Positions 17,101-27,968 of a DNA stretch of 64,000 bases are shown one piece after another. Position numbers and translations under genes: made by a program. The notes beneath the pieces were generated by a model. That model was not told the DNA's origin, searched no databases, and saw nothing but the letters and a program-made list of their open reading frames with translations. This DNA comes from Bretschneidera sinensis (Eukaryota > Streptophyta > Magnoliopsida > Brassicales > Akaniaceae). The DNA lies in the NCBI GenBank assembly GCA_023935145.1, contig CM043698.1, forward strand, positions 22,205,501 to 22,269,500, written 5' to 3'. Each line of letters begins with the position of its first letter. The first letter of the stretch is position 1.

Positions 17101-18737
17101 TTTTGGAATATCTCTCATATAGATAGTTTTTGTACATGGGTTGCACCCCTTTGGTGCGCTTCTCTTTTATTACATTTTATTTACTTATCAAAAAAAATCT
17201 TTGCACTGTTGCATGGCACAATATGTTATTCTAACAATGGATAAAGTATCAGCCAACAGATGCAGAATAAAGTCATAAAGCTTGAGAAAAAACTACCTCA
17301 AACATGATAAAATTATGACATATGAGATTTGGGAGGGAGAGAGAGAAATGATCCACAAAAGCAAAAATAACTTCAGTGAAAAGAAGGAAAATTTTCTAAG
17401 TGATCCTACTTAGAAAAGTCCACAACACAGTGGATCATTTTTATTAGTATGACATCAACTCATTCGTGCGAAATAATTGTTTTACACTTTTAACATCAAG
17501 CTACTCCAATATGTCAGGTCCTTTCAAACTCCATAAAATTTGAGAAAATATAACCAGGCAATAGTTAATAGTCCATGTACAGTAGCACCTCCCACATAAA
17601 CAGTTCATCCATTCTATCATGTCCATCTAACAGATAAATGATTTGAGAAAAGTTCGAAAAACATTCAGCAAGCTAATAACTCGTTCATACTTTTCCTGAA
17701 CATGCCATACGGATCTGACAGCAAGCATATCTGACATGAATCTTTGACTCATATCCATACCTTGCTTAATTTGACACAGGTATTTCAAACATTGTATAGC
17801 ATACATGCAACATAAGCAGAGCAACAAGTATACAGGTAAAAGTATAGATAAATACCTGTAAAGCCAATGATGCATCAAATAAAGCATAAGGATGGGCTTT
17901 TAGTGTAGATAGGTTTCCTCTGTTCATTTCGTGTTGAGCTAACTCAGGAAATGTAGCTTCCAACCAAGAGATTGCCAAACTAGAATTACTAACAGCTGTT
18001 GGATTGGCTGATTCCATCCCAAACCTATGAGCATCACTATAAATCTCAAGTATCGATTCCCATTTGTAGACACTGTTGTAGAACATAACATCCCATGTTA
18101 GTAGACACTAACCATTATTAATAGTCAGTCAGCATGCAAGGAAGCAAATGAACATGTCCTCTTCAGTAATCTATCAAGTCTAGCAGTCAATGTCAGAGCT
18201 ATATCAATGGAATGGACGCAATGCAAAGAACAATTTGTCAAATATTTCAGGTTGTGCACAGTGTTAGCATATAAAGTGTGTTCCGTAAAATAAAGAAAAA
18301 ATATTAACACAAGGAGACTCCCAAACGGACCATAAAGTGATGCACAGAGCTTCATGATCTATGCTAGTGTCTTACATAGTGATAGGTAAAATCTAAACCA
18401 TCCACAAGAGTCCCATTTCTCAAGCATCTTGGTTTTCTTAAAAGTTAAGAGCATAATACAATATACTTCCAACCTATTACAGCCTGCAGAGAAGCCTATT
18501 AGCATAATAAACATGTCACGAGAATAACTGAAATGAAAGGAAGAAAAATAAGAGCAGAATCAAGATCTGAAGTACCTTCCAAATGGAACAACTGGGCAAA
18601 GGATGTAAATTGAACCATCACTGAATAATACAAAAACCTGTAAAAGGTATAGAAATGGATACTTAACAAATGAAAAAACTACTTAAAGACTGAAAATACT
18701 AATCCTAATACCTTATCATGAACTTAGCACTACCATA

Positions 18738-18768
<31 letters not shown>

Positions 18769-21700
18769 TGGAGAGAGAAGGCTGCAAAAATAATATCATA
18801 ATTCATAAACTAGGACAATCCCATAATTTTATATTAGGAAGAGAGTAGTAATATAAATTAAGCAGTGAGCAACAGACGACTACATAAAGACTTCGGATTT
18901 AAGACCTTTCATGTCTCAGAAAGCAACAGCAAATCCAAATGATGAAACAAATTCATCTACATTGCTTTTGGATTCATGAATTTGAAGTAAATGTATATAT
19001 ATTTTTAATTTAGTTTTATAAACTTTGATGCAATTTAAAATCTAAAAACTTGGGAATTTGAAATATCATCTTTCTCTCATGTATTTCAAATTTGCAAGTT
19101 CGTAACGTTTCATGAATTTAAATTTTACTGCAAAAGCTCTAGCCTTTGAATAAATTGAAATGCAAATACATGTTTTCCAAATTCATGAATCCAAATGAAC
19201 CATGAAATTAATTGCAATGAAAGACATGGATTTTTGGAGATAATAACAGAGTAGTAAAAAAAAATTTCCAGAATCCAAAACCACAGTAAAACAGACCAAT
19301 GTAGTAATAGTACACAAGAATGAACAACAGAGCAGTAGGATTATCCCAAATTTGATGAATGTTTACCGAAATGTACTATTAGCATCTCATTATTTGTAAC
19401 ATGAAATGCTTTGCACTAAACTGAACTTACACTGAACCTGTCCCACAAGTGGTCTCCCCCAAAACAAAAATCAACAGGGCAGATTGAAGCAGCACTCCTA
19501 GATCTTCCTGGTTCAACAGGCTGTAGATAATATTCTTGCTCTGGTTGCACAAGATCTGAAGACAAATCAAAAAGTCTACCAAAAAGATATAAAGTAGTAA
19601 GTTAACACAAAAACACTTCAATAAATTAGAAAGACCCCATTCATAAACATAATCACAACAGGAGTACTTCAATCAAAATTAAGTTGACACAAATAAGCTG
19701 ACATGAAAATTAGAAAGTAAATTCTATAAGACAGACTCTTGACAAGATGTGCTACACTAATTGAAATGGAATTGAAATATAAAACGAGATTGAAACAAGT
19801 CACTCATTTCTTCCCCTTTCTACAACCCAACCCAACCTCACCCCCCTGCACACCGGGCGAAAAAGAAGGAATAATTAAACTTAAAAATTAACTGGCCAGA
19901 AGGTGGGTAATCCCATTTTGGCAATCAGAGCCAAGTAATACAGAATTGTATGCATAGTTTTTGAGAACTAAGCCTTTATTTCATATACAATTTGAAAATA
20001 TTTTAACCTAATCAGCTCCAGCATCTGCAATGCAGATATGTTCGCTCTAGAAAGGGATAAGGAGGGTTTGACTAGTTCTTGTTTCTCCTCGGCTAATGGT
20101 GAGGTGGTGTGGGAGATTCACTTCATCTGCAATGCACAAGGTTGGGAGATTGATAGATTTAATGGTTTCTTTGAGAAGATTTACAGGTCTAAGGTTGATT
20201 TGAGTCGACAAGATGGGATTTTATGGAATCTTTTTTTTATTGGTAAAACACACGAACACACCATTTGAACTTAGGACCTTTAGGACTCAGGGCCTCAACC
20301 TTAACCATTGAGCAAAGGCCTCATTGGCGGGATTTTATGTAATCAGGAGAAAAAGTCTGATGTTAAGTCTTTCTATAAGGTAATCGTCAAGAACACCGCA
20401 ATGGAAGGGAGGGATACCTTTCCATAAAAGGCTATTTGGAAAACTAGTGCTCCACTAAAAGTTGCTTTTTTGGCTTGGGAAGCCCCATGGGAAAAGATTT
20501 TGGATATTAAGAGTCTGTAAAAGAGGAGGAAACTTATAGTCAACCGGTGCTAACTTTGTAAATAAGGGGTTGAATCCACTAATCATCTTCTTTTACAGTG
20601 TCCTTGGACTATGAAGCTTTTGGGAGATGGCCTATCTACTCTTAAGCATTTCTTGGGTTGAGGCAGACTCCATTGAAAAAGAGTTAATGACTTAGAGGTC
20701 GATACCATCGAAAAAGTATTAGGGACTTGGAGAAGTATCCATGGGCATAAGGAATTAAAGAACGCTATAGCATTGATTCTACTCTTTATGTTTTGGTTAG
20801 TGTGAAATGAACGAAATCGTAGGGCTTTAACAGGGAGGAGAAACATTTAGCTTTGGTTAAAGATAGATGGTTACATACTTTTAATTTTCAGCTTAAGGGC
20901 CATCGTTTGTAAATGAGATAGACTTTATAGAGTTCTTGTCTTGTAAATAATTTTTTACATGGATTGGCACCCCTTGTGCCTTTCTAATTATACTTTACTT
21001 ATCAGAAAAAAAATTTAAAAATTTGCGTTACCTGAAAACTGAATCAGAAGAAAGAACTCCCACGTGGGTGTCACTGTAAGGATGCCACGAAACTTGTAGT
21101 GTGCGTATCACATTGCTGCCGCTGAAATAGATTTCTGAACCAATTGAAACGGTCCTAATAAAAAAACTAACAATGAGATGGTAATCTTTAAGCAAAATAA
21201 ATAAAGAAATAAACTTGCATCTATGGTAAAATAATGTCGAAGGAATCAGAAATGCAAAACACACCCCTATACTTGTGCATATATATTAGCATACCATCCT
21301 TTCAGGGAACTATTTGACAAACCAATAAACACATATCAATCATTTTAAAAATACTGGGGCACAAAATTTCACCGAATTCCACAGGAATGACTAAAGAGAT
21401 TATAGTCTCTCACATTGCTTGGCAGCAGCAAGAATTGTTACTCTTAAATGTAAATGTGCTGGTAACCACCTCACAGCATTCTTCATTAGAGTTGCTTGGG
21501 TATGGATCTCAATGTAGTTAAGTGTATAGTACATCAATTTAATAGCATAGATATGGCTCCTTTATATAAGGGATTTAGTGGGATGACTTTGTATTTCAAA
21601 TAAACTTGTAAAAACAGTGTACTATAGGCTTAACTACACTGTTCTTTACTACAGAGATCCATACCCGAGTTGCTTTCAGACACACCCAAACCCATCATGG

Positions 21701-22472
21701 ATAAGATGCAAAACGAATGAATGACATATTGGCAATACCAATCACTACCTGCAAACAATGGCATTGTCACTCATGGAACTCCGTCCATAGAGGTACATGA
21801 CGCATAGACCATCCAAACCGGAAAGGAGCAATGCAGATCCATTTCTATTGATAGAAATTTTATTAACCACAAAATTCAGCTGCACATCTGCTTGCAGTAC
21901 CTATGCCCATTACAACAACGCACTTAAAAGCTGATTAAAAGATAAAAGCAATTAATGTCACCATTCAAGCATGTCAATCAATACATAACACAGAAACAGT
22001 CCACCAAGCATGTTGCACATACTAAAGTTCTTAACTTCAACGGCAAAAAAAAAAAGTAAATAAGTTAACAGAAACAAACAAAATGCCTCATTCTGGCTTC
22101 TGGAAATAGTTTTCCTTTTCCTTTCCTTGCTTTACTACACTTTCCAGAAAGCCAAACAGAACACAGAGAGAAAGAGAGGACCTTAGAGGGGGAGGAAGCG
22201 AGGACGGAGGTGGGTTCAGGTTCGCCCAAGCGAAGAGAAAAGCGGTGGAGGCACTGCTTGACGCAGTCCCAGTAGTACAGCCTCGACGCTCCGTCCCACG
22301 CCGTCAGGTTTGTCAGGAATCGTTTAACGGCACAGTTTTCTTCGGCGGCGGAGGAGGAAGGGGAGGTGAATGCCGGGTGGTTCTGGAGCGGGACCCACTG
22401 GACCTCGTCTTTCGGCGTCAGAGATCGGCGCGAATCCGACTCTGATTCCGAAAAATCAAAGTTATATCTCAT
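12599..22472 (-). CDS. NUP88: Nucleoporin NUP88/MOS7
   Basis: Exons in order of transcription: 22472-22182, 21900-21749, 21154-21032, 19575-19431, 18637-18576, 18072-17856, 16113-15190, 13593-13344, 12861-12599; 2427 nt, 808 residues plus stop, all phases consistent. The product is the NUP88 subunit on the cytoplasmic face of the nuclear pore. In Arabidopsis it is MOS7, which controls nuclear retention of defence proteins. The N-terminal two thirds form a beta-propeller (WVPLQNHPAF, LTAWDGASRLYYWD, LGEPEP; HTVWLGHPPPLLRLAIVDLA; PERIYSLHDGGID). The last 170 residues are a coiled coil (IIDDQHDRLAEAQQKM, LEQRLQRLRSLPGAHKKPL). Length matches Arabidopsis (about 810). The first donor (AAG/GTCCTC) is weak but fits the family sequence. 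Introns 3 and 6 hold LINE pieces and intron 4 a MITE. Confidence 0.96.
14097..14127. repeat. (CT)n microsatellite in NUP88 intron 7
   Basis: About 15 CT units lie between exons 7 and 8 of NUP88. Confidence 0.95.
16621..16770. repeat. 75-bp direct tandem duplication inside the LINE
   Basis: Two 75-bp units (16621-16695 and 16696-16770) both run from CTTRGGGGAAAATTCTCA to TTTCATTTGCA with only a few mismatches. The unit covers the start of the zinc-knuckle region. Confidence 0.9.
16621..17198 (+). mobile_element. LINE 3' fragment in NUP88 intron 6
   Basis: The plus strand encodes the zinc-binding tail of a plant L1-type reverse transcriptase (VNQCFICKACGESLFHLSLEC, then EVWAWCGF and IIWIERNHRAF), followed by the family 3' end TTGCACCCCTTTGGTGCG and ACTTATC with an A-run at about 17190-17198. 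It is antisense to NUP88. The 5' limit is set where similarity becomes visible, so the true edge may lie slightly further left. Confidence 0.8.
18741..18762. repeat. (GA)n microsatellite in NUP88 intron 4
   Basis: About 11 GA units, then imperfect GA-rich sequence to about 18780. Confidence 0.9.
18967..19195. repeat. MITE with terminal inverted repeats in NUP88 intron 4
   Basis: The left end TTTGGATTCATGAATTTG is the reverse complement of the right end CAAATTCATGAATCCAAA except for one base. The element is about 229 bp, AT-rich and has no coding capacity. Confidence 0.75.
20031..21010 (+). mobile_element. LINE 3' fragment in NUP88 intron 3
   Basis: Decayed reverse-transcriptase C-terminal coding sequence is visible on the plus strand (EVVWEIHFICNAQGWEIDR, then pieces resembling KVAFLAWEAPWEKILDIK in shifted frames). 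It ends with the same family tail as at 17140-17198: TGGATTGGCACCCCTTGTGCC and ACTTATCAGAAAAAAAA. It is interrupted by a SINE at 20231-20328. Several stop codons and shifts are present. The left edge is approximate. Confidence 0.75.
20231..20328 (-). mobile_element. tRNA-related SINE inserted in the LINE
   Basis: On the minus strand the piece starts GCCAATGAGGCCTTTGCTCA, continues ATGGTTAAGG (box A-like) and AGTTCAAAT (box B-like), and ends in a T/A-rich tail seen as TTTTTTTTATTGG on the plus strand. It is flanked by GGGATTTTATGGAATC (20215-20230) and GGGATTTTATGTAATC (20329-20344), a 16-bp target duplication with one mismatch. Removing the insert and one copy restores the LINE. Confidence 0.85.
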
Positions 22473-22623
22473 TTTCTTCAATTTCTTTTTGAATATCACT
22501 CACTTTATTTCTCTCTCATAGATGATGATGCGGGAGGGAGAGCGGCTAGAAGGGCTCTCGTTCGGAGAAAATGCAACGCGAAGGTAAACCGGCATTAAGC
22601 GATAGCGTTGCGGACTTTGAAGG

Positions 22624-22637
22624 AAACGGCGCCGTTT
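22624..22637. promoter_or_regulatory. Palindrome AAACGGCGCCGTTT upstream of NUP88
   Basis: A perfect 14-bp palindrome lies about 150 bases before the NUP88 start codon, and a related GACGTCGTCGTTT follows near 22676. ACG/CGT-rich palindromes of this shape are common close to transcription starts in eudicot promoters. The factor that binds is not known to me. Confidence 0.4.
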
Positions 22638-23194
22638 GTTTCGTTTGGAAAAGTTTTATTCACAATGAGGCAAAAGACGTCGTCGTTTGAACGGTGATGT
22701 ATCGATAATTCCCTCTCTTAATCGGGGAAATAAATAAATACTTCTGTTACTTGCCAAGTGGAGGTATTGCTTTTAAGAGTGTGGATTTTTTTATTAGTTC
22801 GGATCTAAATCATTGAATTTATATTAATTTAAAATTTTATTAGTAATTTGAGAAATTTTACTGGTATTATTAAGTTTTAGATTACACGTTTATATTTAAC
22901 GTTATCAATAAAGTTCCTTAAGATCACCTATAAAGTTTTTAATTAATCTAAATTATTGGGTTTAGACTCGAATCAAACAAAAAAATTTGTTAAAAAGGCA
23001 TGCTTGAAAACTCTAACATTGATTTAAAACCAACTTAAAACAGTCATTTAAGCTTACACCATTATCAGGTTTTTGAACATTCTTCTAATTGGTCATAATA
23101 AGCTTTCACTTTCCCAAACTATAGCTCCTCAAGATGAATTAGATTTATACTATAGAGAGTATTGGTACATGTTTTAAAATCTACTCATAATCAG

Positions 23195-23560
23195 GATTGG
23201 ATTCATTTGGAATTAAAAGAAAATTAAATTCATTTTATTTTAAAGTAAATTGAAGAAAAGAATTATTTCAAAATAAATTGAAATGAATTTTTATGTTTGA
23301 CTTTCTTATGTTCAATTGTAAAATTCAACTGAATTATTATGTTTAAAATGCTTTGAATAAATGAAGCATTCAAAAGATGAGGGAAGGGGAGGAAGGAGAG
23401 AGGGAAAAAAGAATATTTTGATCAAACATAATTTTTTTTTTCTCTTCATTTTGTAGAATTCATTTGTAAATTAATATAATTTGTAACAATGTAACTTAAT
23501 TGCATAACGATTTCATTTCGAAGCGAATTTTATTTTTATTATTTCAAACAAAACAAATGT
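23195..23560. repeat. AT-rich MITE, copy 1 of a family with a copy at 53850
   Basis: The core shares a run of similar segments, in the same order, with 53850-54226: CATTTCAAAAT/AAATTGAAATGAATTTT, ATGTTTAAAATG(C/T)TTGAATAAATGAAG, a GGGAGG-rich middle and CAAACATAATTTTT. It lies about 0.7 kb upstream of NUP88. Confidence 0.65.
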
Positions 23561-24389
23561 ATTAGAGGAGGGTTGGCTGTGAGAGAGTAGCTTTGCATAA
23601 AGGTAATTTTATCAAACAGAGAAAATACTGGTTGTTACAATGTTTGGAAAATGGTGAGGTATCCCATGGGTTGCTCCAAAGTAATTCACTTCAGTATTTG
23701 TTCATGTGTGACCTCATTTTTGGGATGAGTTATGTAGAAATGATTTTTACTATTTAAAATATTGTATGGACTATGGACTCATCAACGGATAACCCGTAAA
23801 ACTATGGAGCAAAAAATGAAATGAAACAAATCCAAGGAATTTCGTTATTTATTTCAATACAAATATTCTAGGTTTAGATAGAAAAAAATGAATCTAATCA
23901 CATGTTGATTGGCTAATGAGAATGTGAATAAAGAAAAAAAAAAGTCACGTGTATTTTGCTCCTCTCAAATTCTCTTTTCAATAATTTTTTTTAGATCTCC
24001 CTTAAAAATGAAGCGAATGGCACTATTTATAAGTAATTAATGTATTTTTTTTGACAAAAAAATAGTTGCTTGTGACAGCTTAATTGCAAGTTCATATTAA
24101 ATTTTTTCACGCACCTTCAATTTGATTCTTAACCGAGTTGAAAAAATTATTAATTTATTGAATCTGCATGATATTCACGTTCTTTAACTTATGACACACA
24201 ACAACAATACAATTTTCATATCAACAATTTCAAATATGAAAATGAATGGATGGTGGATATTCTATATGCGTTGAATGGTCAACTTGCCTTGAATCCATTC
24301 AAGACAATTTGTTTTCAATTGATTTAAATATGGTTTTAAACATGACTTTAAAAGAAATGAGACTGCCTCAAAAGCAAATCTTTACTAGT

Positions 24390-24700
24390 TTCGAAATTTA
24401 ATGTAGATGGTTCCTTCCAAGGAATGCCTGGTCTTACAAGAATTGGCCGACGGATTCTCAAGGTGGGATACAAGGTTTATTTTACAAGAATCTTGGAGTG
24501 GCTGATTCAAATTTTGCAGAGCTTGTTACTATTATGAGGTGCTGTTTGCTAATGAGGAATGGTGTCATTGCTATTGACTGGTGATTGAAAGTGGTTCTCA
24601 ATCTGCTATTTCTTGGGTTGATGGTAAGACTGATGATCCATCGATGAAAGAGCTTCGAATATGGCTAGGAACCAAAGCCACCTCTGATGCCTTTCAGGTT
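24390..24700 (+). pseudogene. RNase H-like relic (RVT_3 type)
   Basis: One frame gives KFNVDGSFQGMPG (the first catalytic Asp region) and another gives SQGGIQGLFYKNLGVADSN then FAELVTIMR (the Glu region). A frameshift lies between them and stops follow. This is the RNase H-like domain that ends many plant non-LTR elements and also stands alone in plant genomes. No source element is recognisable around it. Confidence 0.75.
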
Positions 24701-25444
24701 GACCAAAAAATAAAGAAAGAATAATATAAAGAGGCTTTGGCCAATTTTTTCGTAACTTTTCTATATAAAATTATAAATACAAAACATACAAGTCTAATGA
24801 TGAATTGAAGCCAACAATTACTTGGTTCAATAAGAAGAGTTCGTGTATTTCTTTATGTTTGTGTTCGAATCTCTTTATATACGCTTGTTAGTGTTAAATT
24901 TAATTTTTTATCGCAAAGTGCGGAGTGATACTAACTTCGGCTCAACATAAATGCGATAAGAATTACTCCAAATTCACTCAATGTATTGAGATCGAATGTT
25001 GCTTAACAAATATGTGAGATAACCTACTTACTTACACATTTATCTTTATAAAAAAAATAATGAATAAAGAAAATAAGAAATCATATCCTATACGAACTAT
25101 ATAGTGATTCACAACCACCATTTTAATGCATGTGGTTTGTTAGCTAGCCGCCTGTTCACCTCTCTGATCCATCTCTCTAGGTAAGTTGATTCAATTTTGG
25201 ATGTATCTGTAACAAAGTCATGAGCGCTTGAGTTAGTTACTTAAAATAAATAAATAAAATAGATAATGATCACATGGGTGATTATTAAAACTAGTATCTA
25301 ACAAGACAAAAGAGCACAATTCTTTTTTTTCCCCAGGAAAAACATGAGGCAATTGCATGCGTTCATCGATTACCTGAAATCTTTGACTGAAGAATGTGAT
25401 GGGCCACCGGAAAATTAAGAGAGAAATTTCTTCATTGTTAACGT

Positions 25445-27968
25445 TCACTTCACTCTTTCTTCTTGGAGAAACTTCTGATACCTAGGAAACCCATTCTTGC
25501 AAGCTGAAACCTGCACATGCATGGCAGACACATTAATCATCTAATTTACTCATGCTGTTATAGTATTGTTTGTGCTTATCACATGCATCCCTCTCTTAAT
25601 TTTCCTTCATTTACAGGGCTTCTAGAGAGTACCCTATGCTAGAAAAGTTGGAAGGGAAAGGAGAAGAACAAGATAGGAAAGAAAATGAAATGAGATTAAT
25701 TTAGCGTGTGAATTTTGGGAATCCTTACCCTTTGTTAGGAAGTTTGAAAGGAAAAGAAAAGAAAAAGATTATAAGAAAAAACAAAAAAAGGAAATGAGAT
25801 TAATTTAGCATGTGAATTTGGAAGTCCTTACCCTACGCTAGAAAGTTTGGAGGGAAAAGAAAAGGAAATGAGATTAATGGAATTTCTTTTGTTTACAGAT
25901 AGACTTGGGTGTGGAGAAGGAATAAAGGGTTGTTTATGGAAAAGCTCCATTGCCGACAGAGGTTGAAGAAATGGACACATGCACACTTATCTTTAACAGT
26001 TAACACACGGTCTTCAGACGCAAATTAGGATTCTTTTTAAGGAAATACTCCTCATATTAAGAATTTTGTATCATGGCAGATAGGCAATATTCATGTTATG
26101 ATGTGACAAAATGTGGACACACTACCGAATTAAATGGAAGTGGCCATCAACTGGTCATTTATTTTGACCTTTTCTTTTCTACAATTGTATTATTTTGACT
26201 TAAGGGACAGTTGATCAAGTTAATAAATATTTTTTTAAGATAATCATGCGAAAAAAATAATAGGCTACACAATAAAATAAACAAGAACAAACATTATAAG
26301 TGATGTTTAGAAATTGATTTAACATATTTAAATCAATAAATTTAAAGAATTTATATTTAAAATTATTAATTTAAATATATTTTCATAAGTTCTTAAACAT
26401 CATCATAATCACATGTTATCTCTAAACTTTTTTAAATTTATAATTTATTACCAGTGAATTTTGATGGAAATACTAAGAAATTTACAAAGCATGATTAAAT
26501 GAGCTGCCATTTGGTACAAACATTGATCCAAATGCACTATAACCGTTAATCAAATTTTCTTTTTTCTTATGAACGATTGTGCTACACTTAATTCAAACCG
26601 ACAATATTTAAATCACCACAAACATTTTAAAAAACGTTTAAAAACTTAAATGAAAACTTTTTTAAAATTTAAATGTTAATTATTATTCAAGTTTTAAGTG
26701 TTAATAGGACTGTATTTTTTTATATAGAAAAGTTTTGGTTTGAAGAGATTCTTGCATAAAACTCATATCCACATCGGAGTAAAAACTTGATTGATAATTT
26801 TTTAAAACTTCATTGATAACATTAATTGAGTATAAACGAATGTTATTAATGAGGTTTCCTAAAATTATCAATCAAAATTTTACTCTGACGTAAAAAATAA
26901 TTTTACTCTAAGTGCAAACAAAAATTTCTCGTTCAGTTGATAGATAAGAGAAACTTTTGTTTGCTTAAAAAAAAATCCGATTGATAATTTTCATAATTGA
27001 TAACATTGATTAAATATATTACTAATAAAATTCTTTTAAATTACCAATCAAATTTAACTAATGAAATTTCCTTGGGACTTGAATCATAAGATTTGGGATG
27101 GAACAACAAACGGTCGAGATCTTAATAGGGATAGTTGTGCATTCCATAACCATTAAACCAATCCAGTAATTAATTTTTTTTATTAAAAACGATGAGCATG
27201 CTTATAATTAATTAAATTGAGGAGACAGATAGGTGACTTACAGCTTCAATGTCAATCTTGTAAACAAGAAGCTTTCTTCTCTCCCTACAACTTGTTCTAT
27301 ATGCAACAACAACATGACCAATTGCCAAAGCCAGCGAACAAATGAACAAAGCTATTTCCATGCCTCTAACATATCCTCTTCCTTGATTCATACTTGAAGC
27401 AGTACTACTAAACACGAACGAAGCCTTTAAGGAAACAAAAATCAAAGATGAAACAGAGCAGATCGTCGTTATCCCCAAATACGGTCCTCTTGAAAGCCTT
27501 GGCCCATCACATAAGCTATAAACACCTACAACAAAGAATCACCAACAAATATCAATCATTAATTTTAAAAATCGTTTTCTGTTTTCAGAATTTTGATAAA
27601 ACAAACATGAACCCAGAAAACAGAAAACAGAAAACTTCAAGAAAGATGACTATTTTCATTGCAAAAAAGAGAAATTTTAATGAATACTTACATATTATAA
27701 CAGCTGATCTGATGATGGATATGAGAGGTATATCGATGAGGGAGTATCGAAAATCATAGTTCCTAAAATGAACAGAGAGAGTTCCCGGAGATAGAGAAGA
27801 AGAGGAAAGTGAAGCAGAGAGCAAAGCTGAGGGAAGAAGGGTATCAGCGATGGCAAGAAGAAGCGGGGCAGAGAAGAGAAGCAAAGATATCAACATGCTG
27901 ATCAAGAAAAACACAGTTTTTACACCTCTCAATACTTTTTTTGATTTCTCTTCCTTTGAGAAACCCAT
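25445..27968 (-). CDS. Conserved plant four-helix membrane protein ('alpha/beta hydrolase related')
   Basis: Exons 27968-27692, 27525-27242 and 25510-25445; 627 nt, 208 residues plus stop, all GT-AG and in phase. Four hydrophobic segments are visible, at about residues 17-40 (VFFLISMLISLLLFSAPLLL), 74-98, 110-135 and 148-172 (MEIALFICSLALAIGHVVVA). The sequence RYSLIDIPLISIIRSAVIIC and the tail VSACKNGFPRYQKFLQEERV match a plant family annotated as alpha/beta hydrolase related (probably At2g40095, from memory). No nucleophile elbow or hydrolase fold is present: only the membrane module is encoded. Function unknown. Intron 2 (1731 bases) contains a 100-bp tandem repeat. Confidence 0.88.
25630..25878. 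repeat. About 100-bp tandem repeat, 2.5 copies
   Basis: Units begin TACCCTATGCTAGAAA (25630), TACCCTTTGTTAGGAA (25726) and TACCCTACGCTAGAAA (25829), and each continues through an A/G-rich part to GAAATGAGATTAAT. The third is cut short. All lie in intron 2 of the membrane-protein gene. Confidence 0.85.

Larger units (their letters stand above)
22473..25444. other. Region between NUP88 and the membrane-protein gene
   Basis: It starts with the NUP88 promoter (GC-rich to about 22700), then AT-rich DNA with one MITE (23195-23560) and an RNase H relic (24390-24700). The downstream end of the next gene (25445, minus) follows. No other gene is recognised. Confidence 0.6.
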
